Shown: in pieces, positions 18,210-26,718 of the stretch
Layout: each line of letters starts with the position of its first letter
Position numbering within the stretch: the first letter of the stretch is position 1
Source: Haloprofundus salilacus
Lineage (GTDB): Archaea > Halobacteriota > Halobacteria > Halobacteriales > Haloferacaceae
Assembly: GCF_020150815.1 (NCBI RefSeq)
Contig: NZ_CP083723.1
Coordinates: forward strand, 1,364,001 to 1,428,000
DNA: 64,000 bases
Reading direction: 5' to 3'
The notes under the pieces: generated by a model
What the model saw: the letters and a program-made list of their open reading frames with translations, nothing else
What the model was told of the DNA's origin: nothing
Databases searched by the model: none
Program-made: the position numbers and the translations under genes

Positions 18210-18445
18210 GGAGAGTCGTCCCGTAACCGGGTGAGAAGAACTCCCACAGCCGAGTACATGACTGCTGCTAAGACCGCTCTATAGTACGCTATACCGGTAG
18301 TGAGTCTCCCCGAGCGTTTCTCATGGGACGAGAATCCGGCGTTTTCGTGCTTTGCAGTCCTCGGTGTCGGCGTCCTGCCGACCCGACTCTCTATCTCTGT
18401 TCGGAAGCAGGTACTCGATGCCGCGTCCTCGATGAGTGTCACCAC
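18206..18445 (-). CDS. Possible small single-span membrane protein
   Basis: The frame encodes up to 79 residues. Only the last 30 look protein-like: a single hydrophobic helix (YYRAVLAAVMYSAVGVLLTRL) followed by RDDSP. Its stop overlaps the start of the DUF7511-like gene in an ATGA arrangement. The N-terminal half is arginine-rich and atypical, so the true start may be later. It could also be a chance frame. Confidence 0.3.
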   Translation of the reverse strand: MVTLIEDAASSTCFRTEIESRVGRTPTPRTAKHENAGFSSHEKRSGRLTTGIAYYRAVLAAVMYSAVGVLLTRLRDDSP

Positions 18446-18485
18446 ACCGCGAGTGGGTTATCTCCGCTGCCCCCGTACAAGAGGT

Positions 18486-18932
18486 ATGAGTTCTATCACA
18501 CCCGCCCACGAGCAACTCGTCGACCGAGTCACTGCTGACGCCTCGACGTGGCCCGGTATCGAAGTCAACCCGCACCGCTTCGACGGCAGCGAGTTCACGC
18601 TCGGCCCGCGAGAAATCGGCCACGTCCACCGATTCGGAATCCTCGACATCAACTACCCGAAGCGTCTCCGCGATGCGCTCGTCGACGAGGGTCGAACGGG
18701 CGAGCACCACGTCGTCCCCGACTCGGGGTGGACGACGTTCCGACTCCGGACCGACGCGGACGTCGACGACGCGCGGTGGCTCCTGCGCCTCTCGTATCTC
18801 TACCACGCAGCGACGCTGCGCCGCCGCCCCGAAATCGCCGCCGCTGTCGGCGAGATAGACGTCGAAAGTGAACTCGAGGCGATGGGACCGAGCGCTCGCG
18901 TGCGAGAGATTTTCGACGGCGTGCTGCGGTGA
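18486..18932 (+). CDS. Luciferase-domain (DUF5519-like) protein
   Basis: The 148-residue protein starts at the ATG in MSSITPAHEQL. The pattern EVNPHRFDGSEFTLGPREIGHVHRFGILDINYP, then DEGRTGEHHVVPDSGWTTFRL, fits the family annotated as luciferase domain or DUF5519, with conserved His and Trp. Despite the name there is no evidence for light emission, and function is unknown. The gene is preceded by GAGGT just before the ATG. Its stop overlaps a possible 33-residue ORF as GTGA. Confidence 0.7.
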   Translation: MSSITPAHEQLVDRVTADASTWPGIEVNPHRFDGSEFTLGPREIGHVHRFGILDINYPKRLRDALVDEGRTGEHHVVPDSGWTTFRLRTDADVDDARWLLRLSYLYHAATLRRRPEIAAAVGEIDVESELEAMGPSARVREIFDGVLR

Positions 18933-19030
18933 CCGAGAGCGACGCACCGGTCCCCGCTCGGCGACCCGAAGCCGAAGACGGCGGCGAATTTGAATCTGAC
19001 GACGACACCCGAGACCGTCTACTCTTATAG
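18929..19030 (+). CDS. Possible 33-residue acidic ORF coupled to the DUF5519-like gene
   Basis: A GTG at 18929 overlaps the upstream TGA and opens a 33-codon frame ending TAG at 19030. The predicted peptide begins VTESDAPVPARRPEAEDG and is acidic, like real proteins of this genome. The overlap suggests translational coupling. It is too short to judge by composition alone and could be chance. Confidence 0.3.
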   Translation: MTESDAPVPARRPEAEDGGEFESDDDTRDRLLL

Positions 19031-19050
19031 TCGGGTCGACTGGAACAGGT

Positions 19051-20418
19051 GTGTTCGAGGAGCGTTCGGAGTTACTCGCCGCCAACCCCTCGTTCAAGGG
19101 GTACGGCGCTGCGGTCACCGTCGGTCCGCGGGGACCGCTCACGTACGTCACCTCCAGTAGTGGCGCGAACAAGCTCCTCCGATGGGACCGAGAGCAAGGA
19201 GACGACGGCGCGCTCGTCGACATCGCTACCGGCATCATCGCCGACAGGCGGCGGCGCGGAATCGCCGTTGCAGCCGCCGACTTAGACGGCGACGGCCGCG
19301 AGGAGGTGTACGTCCAGAACGCGGGCAGCCATGGCCGGACGGGCGGGGCCTTCGACCGCCTCTTCGACTGCAACGACACCGAGTGGGTCGACGCGTTCTC
19401 GCTCGACGTGAACGCGGGCCGGAGCAACCGACGCGACGGCTGGTCTGTCGCGGCCGTCGACCGCCACGGAACCGGCCGCTACGGGATGCTCGTCGCCGGC
19501 GACGGGTCGCCGATGCGGTGTTACGAACTCGGCGACAACCGCGAGGTAACCGACATGGCCGAATCCGTCGGGCTGGACGTCGAAGCGGACGTTCGCGCGC
19601 TCGCGAGCGGCCCGTTCGTCACCGAGCGGATGGATGTGTTCGCGGCGACAGAGCGCGGCCCGAACCGCCTCCTCAGAAACGACGACGGCCGGTTCACCGA
19701 CGTGGCCGCCGAAAGCGGCGTCGCTGATGCCACCTGCGACACCCGCTGTCTCTCGTTCGTCGGGAGCGGTGCGGAGCCGACCGGCGAGTTCGTCTGCGGC
19801 AACTGGGAAGGCCCGGCGCGCCTGTTCGCTCGAACCGGCGACCGGTTCCGCGACGTCGCGCCGCCCGAACTCGCACAGCCGACCCGGACGCGATCCGTCG
19901 TCGCCGCCGACTTCGACAACGACGGGGCGCTCGAACTGTTCGTCAACGCGCTCGGCGCACCGAACCGGTTGTTCAGACGGAGCGACGACACTTGGAGGCG
20001 GGTCAGCGCGGGCGACGCGTCCGAACCGCGAGGGTTGGGAACGAGCGCGACCGTCGCCGACTTCGACGGCGACGGGACGCTCGAACTGCTCGTCGTCCAC
20101 GGCGAGGCGGGGGCCCAACCGCTCTCTCTCTTCCGCGCGCCGAACGACAACGACTGGCTCAGAGTTCGTCCCCTCACCGAGGCGGGTGCGCCCGCTCGCG
20201 GCGCGAGCGTGACGCTGGAGACGAGCGACGGCGTCCAGTCACGACTCGTCGACGCCGGCAGCGGCGGGCACAACCAGTCGGAACCCGTCGCTCACTTCGG
20301 TCTCGGCGAGGCGAGGCCGACGCGCCTCGTCACGCGGTGGCCAGACGGGCACGTTCGCGTCGTCGACGACCCGACGCCGCGTACCGAGCAGACGGTCACC
20401 CACCCGTCGAGCGGATGA
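19051..20418 (+). CDS. FG-GAP/VCBS repeat protein with ASPIC/UnbV-type C-terminus (CRTAC1-like)
   Basis: The 455-residue protein starts at GTG, with cttatag about 25 nt upstream as a possible TATA box. It has repeated calcium-binding-like FG-GAP blades: AAADLDGDGREEVYV, AADFDNDGALELFVN and ADFDGDGTLELLVVH. The C-terminus, DWLRVRPL through SQSEP-like NQSEPVAHFGLGEA, is the ASPIC/UnbV module. CRTAC1-type proteins normally have a signal peptide and act outside the cell; here the N-terminus MFEERSELLAANPSFKGYG has none. It therefore appears cytoplasmic, or the start is misread. The ligand is unknown. Confidence 0.8.
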   Translation: MFEERSELLAANPSFKGYGAAVTVGPRGPLTYVTSSSGANKLLRWDREQGDDGALVDIATGIIADRRRRGIAVAAADLDGDGREEVYVQNAGSHGRTGGAFDRLFDCNDTEWVDAFSLDVNAGRSNRRDGWSVAAVDRHGTGRYGMLVAGDGSPMRCYELGDNREVTDMAESVGLDVEADVRALASGPFVTERMDVFAATERGPNRLLRNDDGRFTDVAAESGVADATCDTRCLSFVGSGAEPTGEFVCGNWEGPARLFARTGDRFRDVAPPELAQPTRTRSVVAADFDNDGALELFVNALGAPNRLFRRSDDTWRRVSAGDASEPRGLGTSATVADFDGDGTLELLVVHGEAGAQPLSLFRAPNDNDWLRVRPLTEAGAPARGASVTLETSDGVQSRLVDAGSGGHNQSEPVAHFGLGEARPTRLVTRWPDGHVRVVDDPTPRTEQTVTHPSSG

Positions 20419-20503
20419 GACGAACTCGCGGGTCGGTTTCGGACCTCGGCGAAAGGAGTTACTACGAGAGCAGTAAAGTGCCCGGGTCGCTTACAGCGAC
20501 GAC

Positions 20504-20686
20504 ATGGTCGACCCCACTTCGTCGCTCGGCGACGACGTAGACGAGGAGAACGCCCCCGAGTGTGCCACCTGCGGCGAGAAAATCGTCCGGTCGCCGACGC
20601 ACCGCGTCGTCACGCGGGTCGAAGACGGTACCGTTCAACATCGCCACTTCTGCGACGACGACTGCCGCGACGGCTACGCCGGCTGA
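20504..20686 (+). CDS. Small zinc-binding protein (CxxC and C-x4-C)
   Basis: The 60-residue protein begins MVDPTSSLGDDVD and has the likely treble-clef or zinc-ribbon pair CATCGEKI and HFCDDDC. It matches the widespread small zinc-finger proteins of haloarchaea that I recall as DUF7576. No partner can be deduced from the neighbours; it is convergent with the helicase gene. Confidence 0.75.
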   Translation: MVDPTSSLGDDVDEENAPECATCGEKIVRSPTHRVVTRVEDGTVQHRHFCDDDCRDGYAG

Positions 20687-20714
20687 GCGCCTTGCGCCGA
20701 CTGCGAACGCCGAC

Positions 20715-23111
20715 TTATCGGTTCGACCAGAACCGCTCCAGTCCGAACCCGAGCATGTCCGGGCTGACGGGCTGAAACTCCTCGCGTTCGTACTCGGGGA
20801 AGTACTCCCGCACGCCGTTCCACGACTCGCGCGCGTAACGCGCGTCGACGAGGACGCGCACGCCGACCTCGTCGCTGCCGCGGATGACGCGGCCGACAGC
20901 CTGTCGCGCCTTTCTGACTGCCGGCACCGTCAGCGCCGTCTCGAAGCCCGAACCGTCGAACGCGCGGTCGTACGCCGTCTTCACCGCCTTCGTCCGCGGG
21001 CTCGAGGTGTTGATGAGGGGAACGCCGCAGACGACGGCCGCCGAGAGGCGGTCCCCGCGGTAGTCGACGCCCTCGGTCAGCGTCCCGCGGAGACTGGTGA
21101 CGAGCACTTTCCCGTCGCCGCCGAAGAACTCCGCCTTCAGCGACTCGGTCGTCCCGTCGTCGCTGGACTCGTCCAGTAGCACGGGTTTATCGACGCGCCG
21201 TTCGAGCACACCCGCCATCCACTCGGCCTCGCCGTAACTCGGCATCCCGACGAGGACGTTGCCCGGCGACTGCGCCACCGACGAGACGGCGTCCTCGTAC
21301 GCCTGCCGCGTCGGGTTCTCCTCGCCCGGCGCGCCGCGGTTCGCGTAGGTGAACTTCGGCGCGTCGACGGCGAAACTCGCGCGGTTCTCCTCGGGGAACG
21401 TCAGTCCGTAGGTTCGCTCCTCGACTGGCCGTCCCGACTCCGCGAGCGCGTCGAGTCCCGAGACCGTTCGAAAGATGTCCATCGGCGCGAGCGTTGCGCT
21501 CATCAGTACGCCGCCGCCGAACTCGGCGAGGCGGTCGCCGATGGCGTCCGACGGAACGCAGTTGTAGAGCGCGAGGCGCGCGTTGTACGCGCGCCGCCAC
21601 GAGTCCGGCGGTTCCATCTCGTCCCACGTCCGCTCCAGTTCGAGTTCGCGGAAGTAGCGCTCGTGGTCGTAGCGGTACCACTCGCCGAGAACGCGGCCGA
21701 CGCCCGGCGCGGCGCGGCGTTTGTCGTCCTCCTCGGCGGAGTTCAGGATGCGGCCGACGACGGCCCCGACGGTCTCGGCGCGCACCCACGTCCCGCCGTC
21801 GTACCCCGCTTCTTCGGCCCAATCGCTTATTTCGTCGACGGCGGGTTTCTCGGGGTCTCGGAGCGGAATTTCCGCATCTTCCAGTCGGGTGAGGTCTGCC
21901 CGCCAATCCGGCGTCTCGCTGTCGAGGTGGGCGGTCACTCGGCGGTCGAGTTCCTCGCGCAGGTCGCGGAAAAAGTCGCGCGTCTCCTTCAGTTCGCGGA
22001 GGGTCACGTCGCTCTTCTTCAGTTCGCCGCGGACGAGGTCCGCGTCGGCCGACGACCCGCGCATCTCTCTGCCCGCCTCGTCGAACTCGACGGGCTGGAT
22101 GACGCGCGTCACCTCGTTTTCGGCGTCGCGGAGGCTTCGGTCGCCGATGCCGGAACTTACCAGGTCCCGGACGCGCGGTTCGAGCATGTGCGCCTCGTCG
22201 CAGACGAGAAACGTCGTCTCGTCGATCAAGGGGCCAGTGAACGTCGCCACCGTCGTCGAGTCGAACGCGTGGTAGTAGTTGCCGAGGACGACCTCGACGT
22301 GCGGGAGCACCGCGCCCATCGTCGAGTGCGGGCAAGTGCCGAACCCCGCGGAGAGCGAGACGAGGTCGGTCGGTTCCAACAATCCGGCGTCCTCGAAGTC
22401 GAACGGCACCGCCTCGACCGGCTCGCCGTCCTCGGGAAGGTCGTCGAGAAACTGCGCGTAGAAGGGGCAGAACTCGGAGTCGCCGTGCTTGGGCATCTCG
22501 GGGAGATACGGCGTCGGTTCGCCGGCCGTTTTGAGGTATGAGGGGCCGCCGGCGCCGGTGTCGGCGAGACCGGTCTGGGCCCGTCGGGCCTCGCCGGTCA
22601 GCGCCGCGGCGGTCGTCGGGCCGCTCTCTGCGGCAAGGTTTCTGGTCCGCTCGCGGAGGCCCTCGCAGCGCTCGTAGACGTTCGAGTCATCGACGCCCGC
22701 GGCGCGCTCTCTGCTGTACGGGCAGACGTCTGATTTGCCGACGAGCGTCAGTCCCGAGACTGGTCGCCACTCGTCGGGGAGGTTCGCGTTGATCGTCCGG
22801 AGGTCGTCTTCGAACTGCCGGAGTTGCTGTTTGACGCTGGTGAGGACGACGACGCGCTCGTACGGCGAGTCGGGGTCGCGCACCCGGTCGATACCGGCGG
22901 TCAGCGCGAGCATCGTCTTGCCAGTCCCGCAGGCGCCTTCGACGACGGTGAAGCCGCCGTCGTCGGCCGTCTCGGTGGCGGTTTCGATACCGTCTGCCTG
23001 CTCTGGATACGGCTCGTCGTGTCCGAACACCTCGCGCCAGGTCACGTCCGACTTTCGCCGGGGCGGACGCTTATCGGTGTCGGAGGAACTCCGCGGGTTC
23101 GGTGTCGACAC
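20715..23111 (-). CDS. XPD/Rad3/DinG-like superfamily 2 DNA helicase
   Basis: From the GTG at 23111 the protein has 798 residues; an ATG at 23201 would add an arginine-rich 30-residue stretch and was not chosen. Walker A is GACGTGKT (about 59-66), the DEAH box is in LVCDEAHML, and GVLMSATLAPMD and QAVGRVIRGSDEVG are late helicase motifs. Four cysteines (in DVCPYS, ERCEGL, EFCPFY and FGTCPHS) lie between the motifs where XPD-type helicases hold an iron-sulfur cluster. It is probably a 5'-3' DNA helicase in repair. It is last in a possible same-strand run after the subtilase. Confidence 0.88.
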   Translation of the reverse strand: MSTPNPRSSSDTDKRPPRRKSDVTWREVFGHDEPYPEQADGIETATETADDGGFTVVEGACGTGKTMLALTAGIDRVRDPDSPYERVVVLTSVKQQLRQFEDDLRTINANLPDEWRPVSGLTLVGKSDVCPYSRERAAGVDDSNVYERCEGLRERTRNLAAESGPTTAAALTGEARRAQTGLADTGAGGPSYLKTAGEPTPYLPEMPKHGDSEFCPFYAQFLDDLPEDGEPVEAVPFDFEDAGLLEPTDLVSLSAGFGTCPHSTMGAVLPHVEVVLGNYYHAFDSTTVATFTGPLIDETTFLVCDEAHMLEPRVRDLVSSGIGDRSLRDAENEVTRVIQPVEFDEAGREMRGSSADADLVRGELKKSDVTLRELKETRDFFRDLREELDRRVTAHLDSETPDWRADLTRLEDAEIPLRDPEKPAVDEISDWAEEAGYDGGTWVRAETVGAVVGRILNSAEEDDKRRAAPGVGRVLGEWYRYDHERYFRELELERTWDEMEPPDSWRRAYNARLALYNCVPSDAIGDRLAEFGGGVLMSATLAPMDIFRTVSGLDALAESGRPVEERTYGLTFPEENRASFAVDAPKFTYANRGAPGEENPTRQAYEDAVSSVAQSPGNVLVGMPSYGEAEWMAGVLERRVDKPVLLDESSDDGTTESLKAEFFGGDGKVLVTSLRGTLTEGVDYRGDRLSAAVVCGVPLINTSSPRTKAVKTAYDRAFDGSGFETALTVPAVRKARQAVGRVIRGSDEVGVRVLVDARYARESWNGVREYFPEYEREEFQPVSPDMLGFGLERFWSNR

Positions 23112-23210
23112 GGTGTCTTGGAGTGGTCCCGTCTTCGCGAATAAAGTCGAGGGCAGAAGCCGTCGGCTTCGTCGCGGGAGAGATGTTGGCGAACGCGTCA
23201 CTCCGAGACA

Positions 23211-24572
23211 TTACTCCGCCGCGTCGCAGACGGCGGTTCCGTTGTTCGCCTCAACCCGCTCGATTGCGTCGACGGCGACGACCGACCCGGGTCGGTGCTG
23301 ACTCCCGTCAGCCGCCGACGCCCGAAGCAGTTCGACCATCTCCTCGGAGCGAATTCGCTCCTCGCACGACGCCGACGCGACGAGCGCCACCGTTCCGGCG
23401 ACGTAGGGCGCGGCGGCGGACGTTCCTTCGAGCGACCCGGACTCGGTTCGAACGCTGGCGGGTCCCCACACGTCGACGAACGCGTCGCTCCGGGAGCTGT
23501 AGCCCGTCACTCGACCGCTCTCGACGTCGACAGCGCCGACGGCGATGACGCGTTCGCCCGTCGCCGGCGCCACGACGCTTCCGTTGGCGACGGCGTTGTC
23601 CAGCGACTGGCGACTCGACAGCAGTCTGAGTTGACTCTCGTTCGACCCGTTGTAGGCGTCGATGGCGACGTAGTACTGTCCGGGCGGAACCGAGGCGTCG
23701 ATGGCTTCCCACGATTGGACGGAGTCGTTTGAGGCGTTCGAGGAGTTCTGGCGGCGGACGGATTTAGCGACGACGGGGTCCGGACCGCTCTCGCGATCGC
23801 GGTATAGGTAGAGGTCGTAGTCGGCGGACGTGTTCCACGAGAGACGCAGCGAGACCGCTCCGCCGGTGACGTTGCCGCCGGCCAATCGGTTCCCCTGCGA
23901 CTCGTTCGAGAAGTTCACCCACCCATCCGAGGGTCCCGCGCCGACCCACTGGTTGTTCGCGTAGTTGCCCGCCGACGTGACGAAGACGGTGCCGTTTGCG
24001 GCGGCGCGCTCCGCGACGGCGGTTATCCGCTCGTTCGTCGCGGGGTTCGACGCGAAGTAGCTCCCGGCGTCGACGACGACGGTCACGTCGTTCGCCACTA
24101 GCCACTCGACTGCTGCCTCGTACTCTTCGGGCGTGGGATTGTCGCCGACGGCGGCGAGATACAGCTCGGTTTCCGGTGCCGTTTCGGCGACGACGGCGGC
24201 GACGGCGGTGTCGTGGCGACTGTCGACTCGCCGCGGACCGACAGCGACCTCCCCGTGTCTGCCTTGCTCGGACGCACGGCGGTGACCGGCGACCTGCTCT
24301 TGAATCGACGACCCTTCGGGTTCGAACGACGTGCCGATGACGCCGACGGCGACGCCGCCGCCGGTGATTCCCCGGTCGTGGACGCGTTCTGCCGCGACGA
24401 TGTGCCCGCCGGCTCGACTCACCTGTCCGTATGGGGCGGGCGTCGTCAAGTCGGGTTCCGGCAGTAGCGGCACCGTCGCGGCGACAGAACCGGTCAGCGG
24501 TGCGCTCGACGTCGCGACGAGCACGCAGACGACCACGACACACGTTACGAGGCGCCGGCTCATCGCTCCCAT
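23211..24572 (-). CDS. Secreted subtilisin-like (S8) protein with altered catalytic Asp
   Basis: The 453-residue protein has a signal-peptide-like N-terminus: SRR followed by a hydrophobic stretch, residues about 5-32. AGGAG lies 4 nt upstream of the first ATG, supporting that start. The S8 fold is evident: His120 in DSRHDTAV, oxyanion Asn203 in TSAGNY, and Ser385 in GTSAAAPY. The expected Asp in the first motif is replaced: VAVGVIGTSF has Gly80 where VID is normal. A roughly 110-residue insert (about 213-325) rich in Asn and Ser separates Asn203 from Ser385. It is probably exported; activity is uncertain. Confidence 0.83.
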   Translation of the reverse strand: MGAMSRRLVTCVVVVCVLVATSSAPLTGSVAATVPLLPEPDLTTPAPYGQVSRAGGHIVAAERVHDRGITGGGVAVGVIGTSFEPEGSSIQEQVAGHRRASEQGRHGEVAVGPRRVDSRHDTAVAAVVAETAPETELYLAAVGDNPTPEEYEAAVEWLVANDVTVVVDAGSYFASNPATNERITAVAERAAANGTVFVTSAGNYANNQWVGAGPSDGWVNFSNESQGNRLAGGNVTGGAVSLRLSWNTSADYDLYLYRDRESGPDPVVAKSVRRQNSSNASNDSVQSWEAIDASVPPGQYYVAIDAYNGSNESQLRLLSSRQSLDNAVANGSVVAPATGERVIAVGAVDVESGRVTGYSSRSDAFVDVWGPASVRTESGSLEGTSAAAPYVAGTVALVASASCEERIRSEEMVELLRASAADGSQHRPGSVVAVDAIERVEANNGTAVCDAAE

Positions 24573-24625
24573 CGACTCCTACGGATACCTCGTCGCAGGC
24601 GTGCTGTCGGCTCGGTCGGATCGGT

Positions 24626-25231
24626 TCACCGTTCGACAGCCTCCCACGCCAGCACCGCCGCGAGGACGATAACGCCGCCTGCGAGGAACGCGAGACCCGG
24701 CGAGAGTTGGCCGAGAACCGGGGCGACGCCGTTGCCGACACTGTCGCCGACGCGCGGGGCGGTTCCCGGCCCGCCGAGGTCGGTGACGGTCGTCGCCGCG
24801 CCGAAGAGCCACTGAACGAGCAGCGTCCCGACCGCCAGCAGCGCGGCGACGCCGACGAACTTCCGCAACGAGTCGAGCACTGACGCGCGGTCGTCTTCCT
24901 GTCCAGCGCAGACGACGAGCGGGCCGTCGGCGGGCGCGTACACGTTCATCTCGCGGCCTTTCACCGAGTACTCCGTGCCGACGATCTCGACCAGTCCAGC
25001 GTCCTGTAAGTTTCCGAGGTGGTGCCGGACGTTCTGCAGCGAGGTGTCGACGGCGTCGGACAACTCCGAGGCCGTCGCGTCTCGCTCGTACAGTTCGGTG
25101 AGAATCGACCGAGCGTTCTCCGAGGAGAGCGACGAGATGAGTTGCTCCGCGTCGTCGTCGTCGAGCCACAGGACGCGAGGGGGTCGCGCCTCACGCTCTG
25201 CGTCTCTGTCGGACGGGAGCAGTCCTGACAT
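24626..25231 (-). CDS. ArsR-type HTH regulator with C-terminal membrane helices
   Basis: I use the ATG in MSGLLPSDRD at 25231; an ATG five codons upstream is also possible. An N-terminal winged helix (VLWLDDDDAEQ, SENARSILTELYERDATASELSDAVDTSLQNVRHHLGNLQ) resembles ArsR-family repressors. Two hydrophobic helices follow (about residues 130-150 and the final 25). It is therefore a membrane-anchored regulator. It lies 53 bp upstream of the subtilase gene on the same strand and may control it. Confidence 0.8.
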   Translation of the reverse strand: MSGLLPSDRDAEREARPPRVLWLDDDDAEQLISSLSSENARSILTELYERDATASELSDAVDTSLQNVRHHLGNLQDAGLVEIVGTEYSVKGREMNVYAPADGPLVVCAGQEDDRASVLDSLRKFVGVAALLAVGTLLVQWLFGAATTVTDLGGPGTAPRVGDSVGNGVAPVLGQLSPGLAFLAGGVIVLAAVLAWEAVER

Positions 25232-25339
25232 GGATTCACATTCCATGGACGGGTTAGTAAACCCTTCGACAGATTACGTCCTGCGTCCGTCTCGTTATCT
25301 ACAATTTGCCCGATAGTCAGCCACTCCGGAACGAATCCG

Positions 25340-26530
25340 TCAGTCGGCGACCGCGTCGAGGCTCCCACGCCCCTTCGGAAGCCGTCCTGCGACGTAGAGC
25401 GCGAGCAGGACGGCGAACTCGGCCGCGAGGACGACGGTGAACAGTCGGAACACGGCGTCGAACGGAACGTCCGCGCCCGTGAGGAAGCCGACGGTTCCGC
25501 TGCCACCCGACTCGATGAGGAGGGCGACGCCGCTGTAGACGGCGTAGGCGCTGCCGCGGTTTCTCGCCGGAAGCGCGCCGAGCATGTACGTATCGAGCGC
25601 CGGAAACAGGCTGTGGACGACGTAGCCCAACGCCGCCGTCACGACCAACACCGGGAGAAAACCCGACACAGCCGTCAGCGCGAACAGACACGCGCCGAAC
25701 GCGGCGACGATTCCGAGGACGTAGGGGAGATGCGGGAGGCGGTCGGCGAGACGCCCGCTGAACCAGAACGCCGGGACGCCGGCGGCGAAGACGACGGTCA
25801 GCATCGTGCTCGCCTGCGCTGGCGTGAACCCCTTCGTCGCGGTGAGGTACGGGACGTAGAAGTTGAACAGTCCCTGCCACGCGAAGCCCGCGACGCCGAC
25901 CATCGCCACGCCGGTGACGATGACGCGCCAGTGCGACAGCGCCTCGCGGAAGTTTCGGTCGTCTCCGGCCGACGACGGAACCGTCCCCCGCGCACGAACG
26001 ACCGCCAAGAGGACGACGGTGAGCAGTGACGCGCACACGGCCAGCAGCCAGAACACGTGACGCCACTCGCCGGCGGCTAAGAGCGTCACGACGACAGGGG
26101 CAGCGATGACGGCAGCGACCTGACTCGCAGTGCCGTGGATACCGACGGCCCGCCCGACGGCGTCGGGGTACAGTTCGCCGACGAGTGGAACCGCGGCAAC
26201 GAAGTACGCGCCGGAGGCGATACCGATGGCGAACGCGCCGAGTTGGAGCGCGAGCAGCGACGTCGCCGTCGCGGTGAACGCGGCGGCGACGGCAAGCAAC
26301 ACGCCGGTTCCCAACACGACGCGGTGGCGAGGGATGCGCGTGAGGAGGTAGCCGACCGGAATCCGGGGGACGGCCGTGCCGAACCAGACGAGCGACGTGA
26401 CGAGTCCGATAGCCGCTGGACCGACGCCGAACGCCGCCTGCAGCGGTTCGACGAGAGGGGCGAACGCCGTCCGCCCGAAGTTGACGAGGAGGACGAGTCC
26501 GCAGAGCGTCCCGAAGAGGCGGCGTGTCAC
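25340..26530 (-). CDS. MFS transporter
   Basis: I chose the GTG start giving VTRRLFGTLCGLVLLVNFGR; the longer frame to 26680 is almost all Arg and is unlikely. About 12 helices are predicted, with MFS loop elements PRIPVGYLLTRIPRHRVVLG and SGRLADRLPHLP. It resembles YfkF/YnfM-like or nitrate/nitrite-like MFS members, but substrate is unknown. It is divergent from nnr, 188 bp apart. Confidence 0.82.
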   Translation of the reverse strand: MTRRLFGTLCGLVLLVNFGRTAFAPLVEPLQAAFGVGPAAIGLVTSLVWFGTAVPRIPVGYLLTRIPRHRVVLGTGVLLAVAAAFTATATSLLALQLGAFAIGIASGAYFVAAVPLVGELYPDAVGRAVGIHGTASQVAAVIAAPVVVTLLAAGEWRHVFWLLAVCASLLTVVLLAVVRARGTVPSSAGDDRNFREALSHWRVIVTGVAMVGVAGFAWQGLFNFYVPYLTATKGFTPAQASTMLTVVFAAGVPAFWFSGRLADRLPHLPYVLGIVAAFGACLFALTAVSGFLPVLVVTAALGYVVHSLFPALDTYMLGALPARNRGSAYAVYSGVALLIESGGSGTVGFLTGADVPFDAVFRLFTVVLAAEFAVLLALYVAGRLPKGRGSLDAVAD

Positions 26531-26718
26531 TGCCGCGGCATTCGTCGGGCGACGGTTCAAACGTTGCGGAATCGGACGCTTTCGGCGTTCTTCGACGTCT
26601 TTCGGTCTTCTTCGACGCGCGTCGCTGCTCGTCAGGTCTCTTCGGTACCTCTCGTCGGCTCGGCGACGCCGCCGAGTCAACCCTATCGCTTTTCGCCTGT
26701 GGTTTCGAATATCACCGT

